From: Neobacillus sp. SuZ13
GTDB lineage: Bacteria; Bacillota; Bacilli; Bacillales; Cytobacillaceae
Assembly: GCF_030123365.1 (NCBI RefSeq)
Contig: NZ_CP126107.1
Span: 4,177,501-4,241,500 of the forward strand
Length of the DNA stretch: 64,000 nucleotides
Reading direction: 5' to 3'
This document shows, piece by piece, positions 8,875-15,678 of the stretch; within the stretch, counting starts at the first letter, position 1, and the number at the start of each line of letters is the position of its first letter. The position numbers were made by a program, and so were the translations under genes. The notes under the pieces were generated by a model. That model was given only the letters and a program-made list of their open reading frames with translations, did not search any database and was not told the origin of the DNA.

Positions 8875-8902
8875 ATTCTAACCGAATAAGCGTTCGCAAC
8901 AA
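8875..8902 (-). promoter_or_regulatory. Inferred mrfA promoter with LexA-like box
   Basis: On the minus strand TTGTTG (8902-8897), 16 bp, then TAGAAT (8880-8875) form a plausible sigma-A promoter ending 22 bp before the mrfA start. Between them, 8883-8896 reads CGAATAAGCGTTCG on the plus strand, one base away from the Bacillus SOS consensus CGAAC-N4-GTTCG. A repressor bound there would cover the spacer. No experimental support is known to me. Confidence 0.45.
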
Positions 8903-9060
8903 AAGTAAAAATGATAAATTTATGCTTTTATTCCAGTGGTATCTTTTTCCTCTTTTATAAAAAGGTCAATCTATTCCTTAACCTTTATTAATACCATAAA
9001 CTATTTCTTAAATTTTTGTTACAATAGATAATAACTGACAATGACTGTGAAGGTGATTGA

Positions 9061-9759
9061 ATGAAAATTGAAGAAATAAAAAAGGTGCTCTCTGATTTTA
9101 CTCTTTTTCGAGAATTAAATGAATTTGAACTAACAAAAATAACTGATATCGCCATCTCCAGAGAATGGAAAAAGCAAAGCCATGTATTTCTCCAAGGTGA
9201 CCCGCTTGAAAATGTTTATTTTATTTATGACGGAAAAATCAAAATCTACAAAAGCGACATTAACGGCAAAGAACAAATTGTTGCTATTGCCCAAAAAGGC
9301 GAGATGTTCCCCCATGTAGGCTTTTTCAGAAAAGGTGATTATCCTGCCTATGCAGAAGTACTTGAGCCATCAACACTAATTACTGTTCCAATTTCAAAAT
9401 TTGAAACCGTTTTGATTGAAAACCCAGAGCTATGTATTAAAGTGTTTAAAGTGTTGGGAGAAAAAATCGTTGATTTACAAAACCGTTTGGAAGAGCAAAT
9501 CCTAAATAATACCTATGAGCAAATTGTAAAACTTCTGATCCGAATTGCGCAAAAACATGGAAAAGAACAAGAAGATGGGACTATCCTCTTAAAATCGGAA
9601 TTTACGAACAAGGATCTTGCTAATATGATAGGGACAACTAGGGAAACCATTAGCAGAACACTGACAAAAATGAAAAAGGATGAATTAATTGAAGTAGATG
9701 ATAAAGGCAACATGATTGTAGATGTTGAAATTCTCATGGAAGAGATCCATCTAATATAA
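9061..9759 (+). CDS. Crp/Fnr-family transcriptional regulator
   Basis: A 232-residue protein with an N-terminal cyclic-nucleotide-type effector domain (about 12-125), a dimerisation helix (about 126-150) and a C-terminal winged helix. The recognition helix around residues 192-201 reads TTRETISRTL, with the Arg-Glu-x3-Arg arrangement that reads GTGA half-sites in CRP and also the Ser-Arg of FNR. There is only one cysteine (near residue 125), so an FNR-type iron-sulfur cluster is unlikely. It converges on hcp, and a perfect TGTGA-N6-TCACA site lies at the hcp promoter. A role like NnrR/DNR-type nitrogen-oxide regulators is inference; the effector is unknown. Confidence 0.9.
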   Translation: MKIEEIKKVLSDFTLFRELNEFELTKITDIAISREWKKQSHVFLQGDPLENVYFIYDGKIKIYKSDINGKEQIVAIAQKGEMFPHVGFFRKGDYPAYAEVLEPSTLITVPISKFETVLIENPELCIKVFKVLGEKIVDLQNRLEEQILNNTYEQIVKLLIRIAQKHGKEQEDGTILLKSEFTNKDLANMIGTTRETISRTLTKMKKDELIEVDDKGNMIVDVEILMEEIHLI

Positions 9760-9795
9760 ACAAAACCGCAGCCACTCGATGCTGCGGTTTTGTTT
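9758..9795. terminator. Bidirectional terminator between crp/fnr gene and hcp
   Basis: A 15-bp stem (AAACAAAACCGCAGC and its complement) with loop CACTCGAT. It has A-tracts on one side and T-tracts on the other, so it can serve both convergent genes. Confidence 0.88.
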
Positions 9796-9798
9796 ACT

Positions 9799-11097
9799 TT
9801 ATGTTAATGATAATTTAAGTATATCTTGCATGTCTTCTTGTGCTGTACCAATCAATTTTAGATTAAAGGTATCCTGTAGAACCTGTAACACACCTTCAGA
9901 TATAAATTCAGGCGGTTTTGGACCAATTCGAATATCCTGTATCCCAAGACTAAATAGACCGAGTAAAATCGCGACGGCCTTTTGCTCAAACCATGACAAA
10001 ACAATGCTGACTGGAAGTTCATTCACTTCGCATCCAAATGCATCTGCAAGCGCGAGTGCAATTTTTACTGTTGATCCAGAGTTATTGCATTGGCCTAAAT
10101 CGATATACCTTGGAATATTCGTCCCCGGCACAACTCCATAGTCGACATCATTGAAGCGGAATTTTCCACACGAGGTTGTTAATATTACAGTCTCCGGTGG
10201 GAGTGATGTAGCAAGCTCCCGGTAATAATTACCGCCAGGACCTGGGGCATCACAGCCTGCGATGACAAAGAAACGTTTGATTTTTCCTGCTTTAACCGCA
10301 TCGATTACTTCTGGTGCTAAGCCTAGGACCGTTTCATGATGGAAACCGGTAAGTAATGTTTCATCAGATTCTATGGCAGCATCAGGTAGTTCTAAGGCTC
10401 TGTTAATTAATGGGGCAAAATCATCATTGATAATCTTCTCTACATTTTCAAGTCCAGCCACTTCATATGTAAACATTCTGTCAGCGTAGCTTCCTTTGAT
10501 GGGCATAACACAGTTTGTTGTCGCTAGGATGGCTCCTGGAAATTTTTCAAACAAACGACGCTGATCATACCAAGCTTTCCCGATGTTTCCTTTTAAATGG
10601 GCATATTTTTTCAACGCTGGATAACCGTGAGCAGGGAGCATTTCGGAGTGGGTATAAATATTGATCCCCCTTCCTTCTGTCTGCTTTAATAATTCCTCCA
10701 AAGCAAATAAGTTGTGCCCTGTAACGACTATGCATTTTCCTTCAATCTTATTTTGGCTGACCCGGATTGGTTCAGGAATTCCAAGTCGGGTTGTATGAGC
10801 TTCATCCAGCATCTCCATTACACGAACCACTGATTTACCGACCTTCATCGCCATGTCAATATGTTCTTGAATATTAAAATTGGAATTCGTTAAGGTCATG
10901 TATAAAGCTTCATGTGTGGTCGCATCTACAAAGGAATCTGTATACCCTAATTGATTTGCGTGTGTCCGATATGCTGCAATTCCTTTTAAAGCAAAGATAA
11001 TTGTGTCTTGTAAACTAGCAATGGTCTCATCTTTTCCACATACTCCTATTACATTACAGCCGCCAGTTGGAGTTTGTTCACATTGATAACAGAACAT
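9799..11097 (-). CDS. hcp: Hybrid cluster protein (hydroxylamine reductase), short form
   Basis: Hcp holds an Fe4-S4 cluster and a hybrid Fe-S-O cluster. It reduces hydroxylamine in vitro and is tied to nitric oxide handling. Seen: N-terminal cysteines at 3, 6, 14 and 20 (C-x2-C-x7-C-x5-C) for the cubane cluster, and hybrid-cluster ligands in GFHHETVLG, IAGCDAPG, TTSCGKFRF, LGQCNNSG and IGPKPPEF. It has 432 residues against about 550 in E. coli or Desulfovibrio. The missing part comes right after the N-terminal cysteines, as described for class III Hcps. No hcr reductase gene is adjacent. The inferred promoter carries a Crp/Fnr operator, so induction under low oxygen or nitrosative stress is likely. 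Confidence 0.95.
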   Translation of the reverse strand: MFCYQCEQTPTGGCNVIGVCGKDETIASLQDTIIFALKGIAAYRTHANQLGYTDSFVDATTHEALYMTLTNSNFNIQEHIDMAMKVGKSVVRVMEMLDEAHTTRLGIPEPIRVSQNKIEGKCIVVTGHNLFALEELLKQTEGRGINIYTHSEMLPAHGYPALKKYAHLKGNIGKAWYDQRRLFEKFPGAILATTNCVMPIKGSYADRMFTYEVAGLENVEKIINDDFAPLINRALELPDAAIESDETLLTGFHHETVLGLAPEVIDAVKAGKIKRFFVIAGCDAPGPGGNYYRELATSLPPETVILTTSCGKFRFNDVDYGVVPGTNIPRYIDLGQCNNSGSTVKIALALADAFGCEVNELPVSIVLSWFEQKAVAILLGLFSLGIQDIRIGPKPPEFISEGVLQVLQDTFNLKLIGTAQEDMQDILKLSLT

Positions 11098-11131
11098 TTT
11101 ATTTCCTCACTTTCCATTTCTTTTCTGCTTT

Positions 11132-11174
11132 ACTATACTAATCAACCCACACTTTAAATGTGATATAGGTCACA
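11132..11174 (-). promoter_or_regulatory. hcp promoter with perfect Crp/Fnr operator at -41.5
   Basis: The palindrome TGTGATATAGGTCACA occupies 11159-11174. On the minus strand a -10 element TATAGT lies at 11137-11132, giving a predicted start near 11125 and placing the operator centre (11166.5) at -41.5. This is the class II activation position used by FNR-type activators, and no good -35 hexamer is needed. The operator half-sites match the recognition helix of the regulator encoded at 9061-9759. A separate Fnr encoded elsewhere could also bind. Confidence 0.75.
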
Positions 11175-11283
11175 TCTGAAGCAATTGTAATAAATCGTTC
11201 AAAATCGTTATTTTATGGCGGCACATACCCAGTTTTATTCGCATATACTGGCAATTGAAAAACTGGAAAGCGAGGGAATCCAT

Positions 11284-11763
11284 ATGTCATCTATGGTGCC
11301 GAATGATAAGAATTCAAAAAAGCCAAGAACAGATTCTTTTGGTGATTTAATGAAAACGATGAACGAATTTTTCCATGAAAAACCGATTAAGGGCTTTTTA
11401 CAGTCAATCGATGATTTTTTCAAAAGTCCATTTCCACCAGGGGCAAACTTCCATGTTGACACAATTGAAACAGGTAACGAATATATCATCTCAGCTGAGC
11501 TGCCTGGGATTAAACGGGAGCAGATTCAATTAAATATCTCAGGTAATTATTTAACTATTTCTGTGGAAAATAGAGAAATTGAAACAGCCGAAGATGAGAA
11601 TAACCAGATTTATCGACGAAAATACTTACAACAAAAGTCATCCAGAACCATCTCCCTTCCTCACACAATTAACGAGAAAAATGTGAAAGCTTCCTATCGT
11701 GATGGTTTATTAAAAGTCCGAATTCCACAGGAAAAAGGGAAAATGATTGAAATTGAGGAGTAG
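11284..11763 (+). CDS. Hsp20/alpha-crystallin small heat shock protein
   Basis: ATP-independent holdase chaperone. The ATG at 11284 is preferred (159 aa, start MSSMVPNDKN) because GAGGG lies eight bases upstream; an open frame from 11215 extends upstream without a good ribosome site. Residues about 55-150 form the alpha-crystallin domain: HVDTIETGNEYIISAELPGI, LTISVENREI and the conserved A-x-x-DGLL signature as SYRDGLLKVRIP near the end. There is no C-terminal IXI-type tail beyond IEIEE. It is divergent from hcp with a shared 186-bp intergenic region. No CIRCE element is seen. Shared control with hcp is possible but unproven. Confidence 0.92.
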   Translation: MSSMVPNDKNSKKPRTDSFGDLMKTMNEFFHEKPIKGFLQSIDDFFKSPFPPGANFHVDTIETGNEYIISAELPGIKREQIQLNISGNYLTISVENREIETAEDENNQIYRRKYLQQKSSRTISLPHTINEKNVKASYRDGLLKVRIPQEKGKMIEIEE

Positions 11764-11785
11764 ACAACAATATTTCTCCACATGA

Positions 11786-11815
11786 AAAGACGGCTTACCA
11801 GCAGCCGTCTTTTTC
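11786..11815. terminator. Bidirectional terminator between hsp20 and yppG
   Basis: AGACGGCT pairs with AGCCGTCT across a 7-base loop. A-runs precede and T-runs follow, so it serves both convergent genes. Confidence 0.88.
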
Positions 11816-11816
11816 T

Positions 11817-12380
11817 TTACGCTTTAAATATTCCACCAAATCCTTTGACAAGCGAGCTCACCTGATTAACAGCATTCATCATCTGTCCGGCTGTGTTAAC
11901 CATTTTATTAATATCTACCGATCCATCCTGGGATTTAAAAGAGTTCATAAAGGATTGGACCCCTCCCGGCTGTTTGGGGATTGCACTTTGTTTAGGATAT
12001 GGATTCATCGCTGGATATCCATTCATTGGAGCGTACTGTGGTTTTTGTACCATCTTTTCTTGCGGCTGTAATGGATTCTGGAAAAGGAATTGCGAATCCG
12101 TTTGTGAAAATGGCTGGCTATTGTACGAAGGACCTTGAGAAACGTGACCTTGTTGATAGTTTTGCATATAGGGCGGGTAAGCTTGCTGATAATATGGGTT
12201 TTGTTGATTTTGTTGTTGGTATAATGTCCAATCAAAGTTTTGAGGTGGACTTTGATATACGTATGGTGGATTACTAGTAAAGTGCTGCTGATTTCTATAC
12301 TGACCAACTGGACCTTGGTGCATCATTTGCCCCGGATATCCATTATTGAAGTAATTGGTTGGTCTTTTCTTTCCAAACAT
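11817..12380 (-). CDS. yppG: YppG-like Gln/Asn/Pro/Tyr-rich protein
   Basis: The ATG at 12380 (187 aa) has GGAGGA nine bases upstream and starts MFGKKRPTNYF; the longer frame from 12401 is not used. The middle is low complexity (QQQNQQNPYYQQAYPPYMQN), and the C-terminal 50 residues are a conserved-looking helical part (SFMNSFKSQDGSVDINKMVN, then GQMMNAVNQVSSLVKGFGG). YppG proteins are Bacillus-specific and of unknown function, and the composition recalls spore coat proteins. Position next to yppF/yppE supports the name. It is longer than I recall for B. subtilis YppG (about 125 aa), mainly in the low-complexity part. Confidence 0.75.
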   Translation of the reverse strand: MFGKKRPTNYFNNGYPGQMMHQGPVGQYRNQQHFTSNPPYVYQSPPQNFDWTLYQQQNQQNPYYQQAYPPYMQNYQQGHVSQGPSYNSQPFSQTDSQFLFQNPLQPQEKMVQKPQYAPMNGYPAMNPYPKQSAIPKQPGGVQSFMNSFKSQDGSVDINKMVNTAGQMMNAVNQVSSLVKGFGGIFKA

Positions 12381-12571
12381 GGGCAAACATCTCCTCCGCA
12401 TTTTTATCTACTACACTTTATGAAGAAAAGGAAGGAATGGTGAATCCTCCAGAAAAGATTCCCAATGTCATAATGACAAGAATTTTGTCTAAAGTTTAAA
12501 TATTTTAAAAACTAGAAATCCATTACTTTCGTGATACGATAGAAAAAAGGATGAAGGAGGAGCTAATAGAG

Positions 12572-12781
12572 ATGGACATTCGCGAATTAAAAAGCAAATT
12601 TATTCAAAGCAGGGATTATACAACTGATGATGTTAATGCATTAATGGATTTTGCTAAGAAAGCGTATATTCATAACGATATTAATATTAAAGAATATCGT
12701 CTTCTTGTCCGTGAACTTGAAAAACAGGGCGCGGTAATACCTGAAACGGATCATAAAGACTCCCTCATCGAACATTCTTAA
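12572..12781 (+). CDS. yppF: YppF-like small protein
   Basis: The start at 12572 (69 aa, MDIRELKSKFIQSRDYTT) is chosen because the AAGGAGGAG ribosome site sits nine bases ahead of it; a frame opening at 12551 overlaps that site. The body LMDFAKKAYIHNDINIKEYR matches the YppF family pattern of a short helical protein ending in LVRELEKQGA. Function is unknown. It lies between yppG and yppE, as in B. subtilis, and is followed at once by a palindromic terminator. Confidence 0.75.
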   Translation: MDIRELKSKFIQSRDYTTDDVNALMDFAKKAYIHNDINIKEYRLLVRELEKQGAVIPETDHKDSLIEHS

Positions 12782-12788
12782 TACAGAT

Positions 12789-12814
12789 AAAAGAGATGCA
12801 GCTGCATCTCTTTT
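12789..12814. terminator. Bidirectional terminator between yppF and yppE
   Basis: A perfect 26-bp palindrome with arms AAAAGAGATGCAG and CTGCATCTCTTTT lies between the convergent stops. Confidence 0.85.
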
Positions 12815-12815
12815 G

Positions 12816-13172
12816 CTATTTTTTCATCTCTTTTAATATTTCTAGAAGAAAATATTCAACCGTACGATTTGCATTAATAAACCTTGATTTACTGGTCTCT
12901 GGGAAAAAGGCTTGGATTGAAAGTTGATCAATATGCTCAGAAGTAGTGTCAATTTGCTTTAAATGAAGATATTTATGGTTGGAGTCTGAAATCCATTTTT
13001 TCATAGCCAGTTTCCATCGGTCATTTATATCCTTAACTTCATTTGCAAATGGCTTTATGACTTCATGAAAATCATACTTAATCCCTGCTGTTCGCCCCTC
13101 TTGATAATATTTCATGAATAAGCTGTTAAAAGTTAGTAGTTTTTCTGTTAGAACAATAATTTCTTCAGACAT
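12816..13172 (-). CDS. yppE: YppE family protein (DUF1798)
   Basis: A 118-residue helical protein from the ATG at 13172; the longer frame would start on TTG at 13196, inside the ribosome-site region. The segment YYQEGRTAGIKYDFHEVIKP matches the family signature (YQEG-x-YDF-x-IKP), and helical pairs follow. B. subtilis YppE has a known four-helix fold but no assigned function. It is followed by a terminator shared with yppF and lies about 80 bp downstream of the small coiled-coil gene at 13253. Confidence 0.8.
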   Translation of the reverse strand: MSEEIIVLTEKLLTFNSLFMKYYQEGRTAGIKYDFHEVIKPFANEVKDINDRWKLAMKKWISDSNHKYLHLKQIDTTSEHIDQLSIQAFFPETSKSRFINANRTVEYFLLEILKEMKK

Positions 13173-13198
13173 CTCGAAAAAAAACCTTCCTCCCAAAA

Positions 13199-13236
13199 AT
13201 AAAAAAGCAGCATGAATTTTTATTCCATGCTACTTT
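13199..13236 (-). terminator. Terminator downstream of the 13253 gene
   Basis: On the minus strand AGTAGCATG and CATGCTGCT flank a loop and are followed by TTTTTT. It separates the coiled-coil gene from yppE. Confidence 0.75.
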
Positions 13237-13252
13237 AATTGATATTGTTATT

Positions 13253-13516
13253 TTAACGGCAATTAAAAGCCCAATTCAAGTTGTAAGGCTCACCGGCTAA
13301 TTCTAGGTTTGAAATAGAGTTAACTTTATCCATTGTTTGTTGTATTCCAAATAATTTTTGTTTGGATTCCCTTATCTTATCCTGTTCTTCCTGGTCCAAA
13401 CTTTTTCGCAGGTCTGAGAAGGATGCTTCTAGCACCACTTCCAAGTCTTCTAATTGATCATATATTTCTGTAAGCATTGAAATCAACTTTTCTTTATCGG
13501 ACAATGGCTTATTCAT
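13253..13516 (-). CDS. Small coiled-coil protein at the yppD position
   Basis: 87 residues from the ATG at 13516, which has GGAGGGG eight bases upstream. The sequence is almost all charged heptad-like helix (LTEIYDQLEDLEVVLEASFS, then DLRKSLDQEEQDKIRESKQK) with a short non-helical end NLNWAFNCR. There is no signal or membrane segment. It occupies the place where B. subtilis has yppD, but I cannot confirm homology from memory, so no symbol is given. Function is unknown. Confidence 0.7.
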   Translation of the reverse strand: MNKPLSDKEKLISMLTEIYDQLEDLEVVLEASFSDLRKSLDQEEQDKIRESKQKLFGIQQTMDKVNSISNLELAGEPYNLNWAFNCR

Positions 13517-13663
13517 CAATCAAACCCCTCCCAGCATTTTCTATTTAGTATAATTCTCTTTCTTTCTTTTGCTTCCTTCTGCCTTGACAAAACTAGTTTC
13601 TATTCGCCAAAGGTAGTGGTAAAATGGCATTTTTCCCTTAAGGGTTCGACACCAACTTAACTT

Positions 13664-13692
13664 GCATGAAAATTTAAAAAGCGCACATTCTA
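13664..13692 (+). promoter_or_regulatory. Sigma-G type promoter of the SspM-like gene
   Basis: GCATG (13664-13668), 17 bp, then CATTCTA (13686-13692) match the forespore sigma-G pattern (GHATR, 17-18 bp, CATNHTA). The predicted start is about 12 bp before the small spore-peptide gene and its ribosome site. Confidence 0.65.
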
Positions 13693-13710
13693 TTATTGGA
13701 GGTGCTATTA

Positions 13711-13824
13711 ATGCCAAAAAATAATAAACAAAACAAAAATCAGCAAACAAAACCAGCCGATGAAGTAAAAAAGACTGGCTACGGTGATAAAAAGCTTGTC
13801 GGTGAAAATCGTCCAGCTGAATAA
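13711..13824 (+). CDS. sspM: Small acid-soluble spore protein, SspM-like (37 aa)
   Basis: A 37-residue, lysine- and asparagine-rich peptide starting MPKNNKQNKNQQTKP and ending DKKLVGENRPAE. The end resembles the DKKLGGPNRP end of B. subtilis SspM as I remember it. TTGGAGG lies ahead of the ATG with good spacing. A sigma-G-like promoter precedes it, so expression in the forespore is expected. It lies between yppC and the yppD position, where I recall sspM in B. subtilis. Minor SASPs of this class have no clear phenotype. A larger open frame on the opposite strand (13541-13831) is a shadow. Confidence 0.75.
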   Translation: MPKNNKQNKNQQTKPADEVKKTGYGDKKLVGENRPAE

Positions 13825-13830
13825 AGCCCA

Positions 13831-13861
13831 AAAAAGCAAGGGGAAACTTCCCTTGCTTTTT
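13831..13861. terminator. Bidirectional terminator between sspM and yppC
   Basis: AAAAAGCAAGGG pairs with CCCTTGCTTTTT around a short loop GAAACTT. It serves both convergent genes. Confidence 0.88.
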
Positions 13862-14839
13862 CTAATTCAACTTTTTTAACTGCAAGGTCTTTTGGAGTGC
13901 CAGTATTAGTTGAAGTTGATTTGATTTGGTAAAGTACCAATCTGTCAAATGAATCGGATGACGATTGTCAACGGGAAAGTATAACCACCTAGGGGAAACC
14001 CTTCGATGCAAACTCCAATCTTCAAATTTATGTTGATTATGCTCTATAATTGGAAAGGTCGCTCGTAAAATCGGTGTTTTTTGACCTGTTTTTAATTTAA
14101 AATATTGTTCATAATCATATCTTGAACCAGTATGAGGCGTTTTTACTGCAAACTCATAAAAATAAGGAAAGAGTCGCGGGTGAAAAAGAATATTGGCAAG
14201 TCGTTTACCTAAATTGATTCTTTTCGAAAGTGATTTGAAGCCATTGACACTAGCACCGTATAATTCTCCTCCACATGTTGGAAACAATACACAGCTGAAA
14301 TGAAGCCAATCCTGAAATGAAAAAAGCTTTGTTTGGAAAACCTTTTTTTTATAAACAGGGTGTTCTATTACAGGCGTTTGAATGACATTTTGCTCATTTA
14401 TGATTAAACAAGTAGTTAGCCTATTCTTATCGTTTTCTTTCCAATATCGATACCATTCCTTTTGGATAAACGTTGAAACATGAAAATAAGGAAGTAAATG
14501 AAACATTTGTCGATTCATTTTCGTCGAATATTGATAGACCAACAACTGAGGATAGGCATCATGGAAAATAAGCCAATTTGCCCGTTCATAGGTTAGAAAA
14601 AGCTGTTTTCTCGTCATGTCTGTGATCAAATGAGGAAAGATAGACCCTTGCAGGTCACACATATTCCATCCTCCATTTCTTGAAACCATGCTTGCTAAGA
14701 AAGCCCAAATGATATCCGGATTTTTTTTAAAAAAAGATAAATATGCTTCTGTCCTTGAGATATTATCGGCATTTTTTTTATTCGTTTCTTCTCGTATTTG
14801 ACGAATGATTGTTTGTTCCTGTATTGTAAGATGATTCAT
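13862..14839 (-). CDS. yppC: YppC family protein (DUF2515)
   Basis: A protein of 325 residues from the ATG at 14839; an ATG two codons earlier (14845) is also possible but lies too close to the AAGGGAAG ribosome site. Seen: GGWNMCDLQGSIFPHLI and FPTCGGELYGASVNGF, with many aromatic residues, typical of the DUF2515 family of Bacillus. Function is unknown. No obvious enzyme motif, signal peptide or membrane span is seen. It is divergent from recU with a 195-bp gap, the usual Bacillus arrangement. Confidence 0.85.
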   Translation of the reverse strand: MNHLTIQEQTIIRQIREETNKKNADNISRTEAYLSFFKKNPDIIWAFLASMVSRNGGWNMCDLQGSIFPHLITDMTRKQLFLTYERANWLIFHDAYPQLLVYQYSTKMNRQMFHLLPYFHVSTFIQKEWYRYWKENDKNRLTTCLIINEQNVIQTPVIEHPVYKKKVFQTKLFSFQDWLHFSCVLFPTCGGELYGASVNGFKSLSKRINLGKRLANILFHPRLFPYFYEFAVKTPHTGSRYDYEQYFKLKTGQKTPILRATFPIIEHNQHKFEDWSLHRRVSPRWLYFPVDNRHPIHLTDWYFTKSNQLQLILALQKTLQLKKLN

Positions 14840-15034
14840 ATTCATCTTCCCTTATGTTTTTTAATAGATTATTAGTACAATTTTAGCGTTTGTTCCTTTT
14901 ATGAATAATGCATCATGTATAAATTCAGCATTCTCGGTACAATTGTTATTAGCCTGTGTATGCAAAAGTATTTTATACACCCCAATCTTGCTAAGATTTG
15001 ATATGATAAGGAATAGCTTGAGAGGTGTAAAAAA

Positions 15035-15649
15035 GTGAATTTTAACTATCCAAATGGAAAAAGGTACATACCTAAAGAACAAGGCACAGACACTGAAAGT
15101 ACAAGTAAAAAAAGGAAAAATAGTTCTTATAGTAACAGAGGTATGACGCTAGAAGAAGATTTAAATGAAACAAATGAATATTACCGAGAGAGAAAACTAG
15201 CAGTTATTCACAAGAAACCAACACCTGTGCAAATAGTCCAAGTTGATTATCCCAATCGAAGTGCAGCTGTGATTAAAGAAGCTTATTTCAAACTAGCATC
15301 AACGACGGATTACAATGGTGTTTATAAAGGAAGGTATATTGACTTCGAAGCAAAAGAAACGCAGAATCCCACCTCTTTTCCATTAAAAAATTTTCATCAA
15401 CACCAGATACAGCATATGGAAGAAGTTCTCAATCAAGGAGGTATATGTTTTGTTATCCTTCGTTTTACAAAGTTTGAACAAGTTTTCTTACTTGAAGCAC
15501 AACACTTGTTAACTTTTTGGGAGCGGATGACAAGTGGAGGCAGAAAATCAATTACAAAAGAAGAAGTAGAACAACAGGGACATCTGATTCCACTTGGTTT
15601 TCAACCCCGAATTGACTATATTAAAATTATAGATAAGCTTTACAATTGA
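15035..15649 (+). CDS. recU: Holliday junction resolvase RecU
   Basis: 204 residues starting at GTG 15035 with GAGAGGTG seven bases upstream. RecU cleaves Holliday junctions and modulates RecA. Seen: PVQIVQVDYPNRSAAVIKEA, DYNGVYKGRYIDFEAKET (acidic and lysine residues of the PD-(D/E)XK-type nuclease site) and PLKNFHQHQIQHME. It lies 29 bp upstream of the ponA start, the conserved recU-ponA pair that couples chromosome processing and wall synthesis genes in Firmicutes. Length and motifs are normal. Confidence 0.96.
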   Translation: MNFNYPNGKRYIPKEQGTDTESTSKKRKNSSYSNRGMTLEEDLNETNEYYRERKLAVIHKKPTPVQIVQVDYPNRSAAVIKEAYFKLASTTDYNGVYKGRYIDFEAKETQNPTSFPLKNFHQHQIQHMEEVLNQGGICFVILRFTKFEQVFLLEAQHLLTFWERMTSGGRKSITKEEVEQQGHLIPLGFQPRIDYIKIIDKLYN

Positions 15650-15678
15650 GAAAAGGCTCGAAAGGAAGGAATATTACA

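Noticed and set aside
11893..12307. Overlapping 80-94 aa frames
   Set aside because: Shadows of yppG; low-complexity CAA/CAG codons read in other frames.
13541..13831. 96-aa minus-strand frame
   Set aside because: Antisense to the SspM-like gene, which has a sigma-G promoter and a strong ribosome site.
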